64,000 bases of DNA from an uncultured Megasphaera sp. GTDB taxonomy: Bacteria > Bacillota > Negativicutes > Veillonellales > Megasphaeraceae. The translations under genes and the position numbers were made by a program. Under the pieces are notes generated by a model, which searched no databases, was not told where the DNA came from, and was given only the letters and a program-made list of their open reading frames with translations. The stretch's first letter is position 1; each line of letters opens with the position of its first letter. Where the stretch lies: positions 1 through 64,000 of the forward strand of contig UQHB01000012.1 in NCBI GenBank assembly GCA_900540735.1, given 5' to 3'. Below are positions 63,411-64,000 of the stretch, piece after piece.

Positions 63411-64000
63411 GCATGTCACCTGTCGGTTGGTCAGAAGATTCAATGGAGACGATTGTCTGATTCGGGTCATTATGGCTAATTTCTACAGGTTTGACTTCGC
63501 CATAATGGGGAATATCATCGCTCGTCGGGTCTGTATGGCTGTACGTCGGATTGTCCACGACGACACCACTAGCTGCGCGATTAGCCGTAGTCATGTTGTC
63601 GACAGTGCCGTTTTCTTTAAAGCCCACGACGGTTACGTTTTCTGATGTTTCTGCATACATCGTCGTGCCAGCCGGGATTTCTACATCGTTGCCATGGACG
63701 AAGAGGCCGCCGACGAGGCCAACAGGCCCTAAGATAATGGCACCGGCTGCAGATGCACCGACAGCACTAGCTGTGTTCTTATACTGTTCTTTTACTTTTT
63801 CACCAATCGTCAGCGGTACAGGCGTACCGTCAGCAGCGCGCACCGTATGGTACGTCACTTCGATTTTGCCGTCTTTCCCAAAGCGGCCTGATTTCCGTGC
63901 TTTCGTAACAGTCGCTTCTGTTTCCATGCCTTTAGGAATAGCAATGGTGTCGCCAACGATGACATCATCAGCGACCGTAAAGTACACGCTGTCCCCTTCT
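63403..64000 (-). CDS. Envelope protein of unknown function, 5' end outside window
   Basis: The frame is open to the right edge, so the N-terminus is missing; at least 199 residues are visible. It has an SH3/ligand-type segment 'IPKGMETEATVTKARKSG', a Gly-rich hydrophobic stretch (about 75-98 of the visible part, 'AIILGPVGLVGGLFVHG') like a glycine-zipper, and 'VEIPAGTTMYAETSENV'. Such glycine-zipper, 'gtxxya'-type domains occur in envelope proteins next to OstA/LptD genes of Negativicutes, but I cannot name the family. Likely cotranscribed with the OstA/LptD-like gene. Confidence 0.65.
   Translation of the reverse strand, partial: EGDSVYFTVADDVIVGDTIAIPKGMETEATVTKARKSGRFGKDGKIEVTYHTVRAADGTPVPLTIGEKVKEQYKNTASAVGASAAGAIILGPVGLVGGLFVHGNDVEIPAGTTMYAETSENVTVVGFKENGTVDNMTTANRAASGVVVDNPTYSHTDPTSDDIPHYGEVKPVEISHNDPNQTIVSIESSDQPTGDMHE

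Noticed and set aside
1..64000. CRISPR arrays, tRNA or rRNA genes
   Set aside because: No regularly spaced direct repeats, no tRNA cloverleaf motifs and no rRNA sequence were noticed on reading both strands. A tRNAscan or Infernal run would be decisive.

Overview
The window looks like a chromosome segment from a Gram-negative-type Firmicute (class Negativicutes, most likely Veillonellales/Megasphaera-like). The housekeeping order is Firmicute (divIC, S1 protein, gppA, tilS, hpt, ftsH; lysS-greA). Yet the cell has outer-membrane proteins: an OstA/LptD-like beta-barrel protein and a YadA-type trimeric autotransporter. Lactate genes (larA-type racemase and two GlcD-type D-lactate dehydrogenase paralogs) and an Rnf complex fit a strict anaerobe that ferments lactate and deoxy-sugar products. 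No rRNA, tRNA or CRISPR array was seen.

Layout. 1-1.3 kb: AT-rich sequence with a doubtful ORF and an orphan BrxF-like ATPase. 1.3-14 kb: a secreted hypothetical protein, lysS, greA, dusB-coaX, birA, and the divIC/S1/gppA/tilS/hpt/ftsH cluster, all on the minus strand. 14-20 kb: a plus-strand GlcD-type oxidase, an FMN riboswitch with ribBA, a probable pseudoknotted RNA of unknown class, then Crp-type, MATE and Lrp-type genes. 20-26.3 kb: rnfCDGEAB-apbE with its own promoter and a leader of about 360 nt. 27-28.3 kb: a divergent DUF438/hemerythrin/PAS protein. 28.3-32.2 kb: wreckage of a type I restriction locus, namely an hsdR with two in-frame stops that abuts an N-terminally truncated tyrosine recombinase.

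32.2-47.3 kb: a full glycyl-radical-enzyme bacterial microcompartment (BMC) locus on the minus strand. In transcription order it holds pduS-type oxidoreductase, PduT-type shell protein, PocR/AraC regulator, metK, glycyl radical diol dehydratase, its radical-SAM activase, PduB-type shell protein, BMC-H, a conserved BMC protein, an extended BMC-H, BMC-P, BMC-H, PduL, EutJ, aldehyde dehydrogenase and iron alcohol dehydrogenase. The predicted route is 1,2-propanediol to propionaldehyde inside the shell, then to propanol and propionyl-CoA/propionyl-phosphate. Active-site residues match B12-independent glycerol/propanediol dehydratase rather than choline lyase.

47.3-54.6 kb: a small autotransporter whose signal peptide is put out of frame at an A6 tract, a second GlcD-type oxidase, a GntR-small membrane protein-LarA operon, ispE and a YitT-family protein. 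54.7-61.7 kb: phosphate regulon phoB-phoR-pstSCAB-phoU with TTTACA-type repeats upstream. 61.8-64 kb: OstA/LptD-like protein and a partial envelope protein cut by the window edge.

Points for a second look: the BMC enzyme's internal insertion with an encapsulation-like helix, metK inside the BMC operon, the near-identical BMC-H pair with silent divergence, the pseudoknotted RNA at 17.09-17.28 kb, a small family of hairpins with a shared loop sequence, the likely slipped-strand switch in the autotransporter, and the orphan BrxF.
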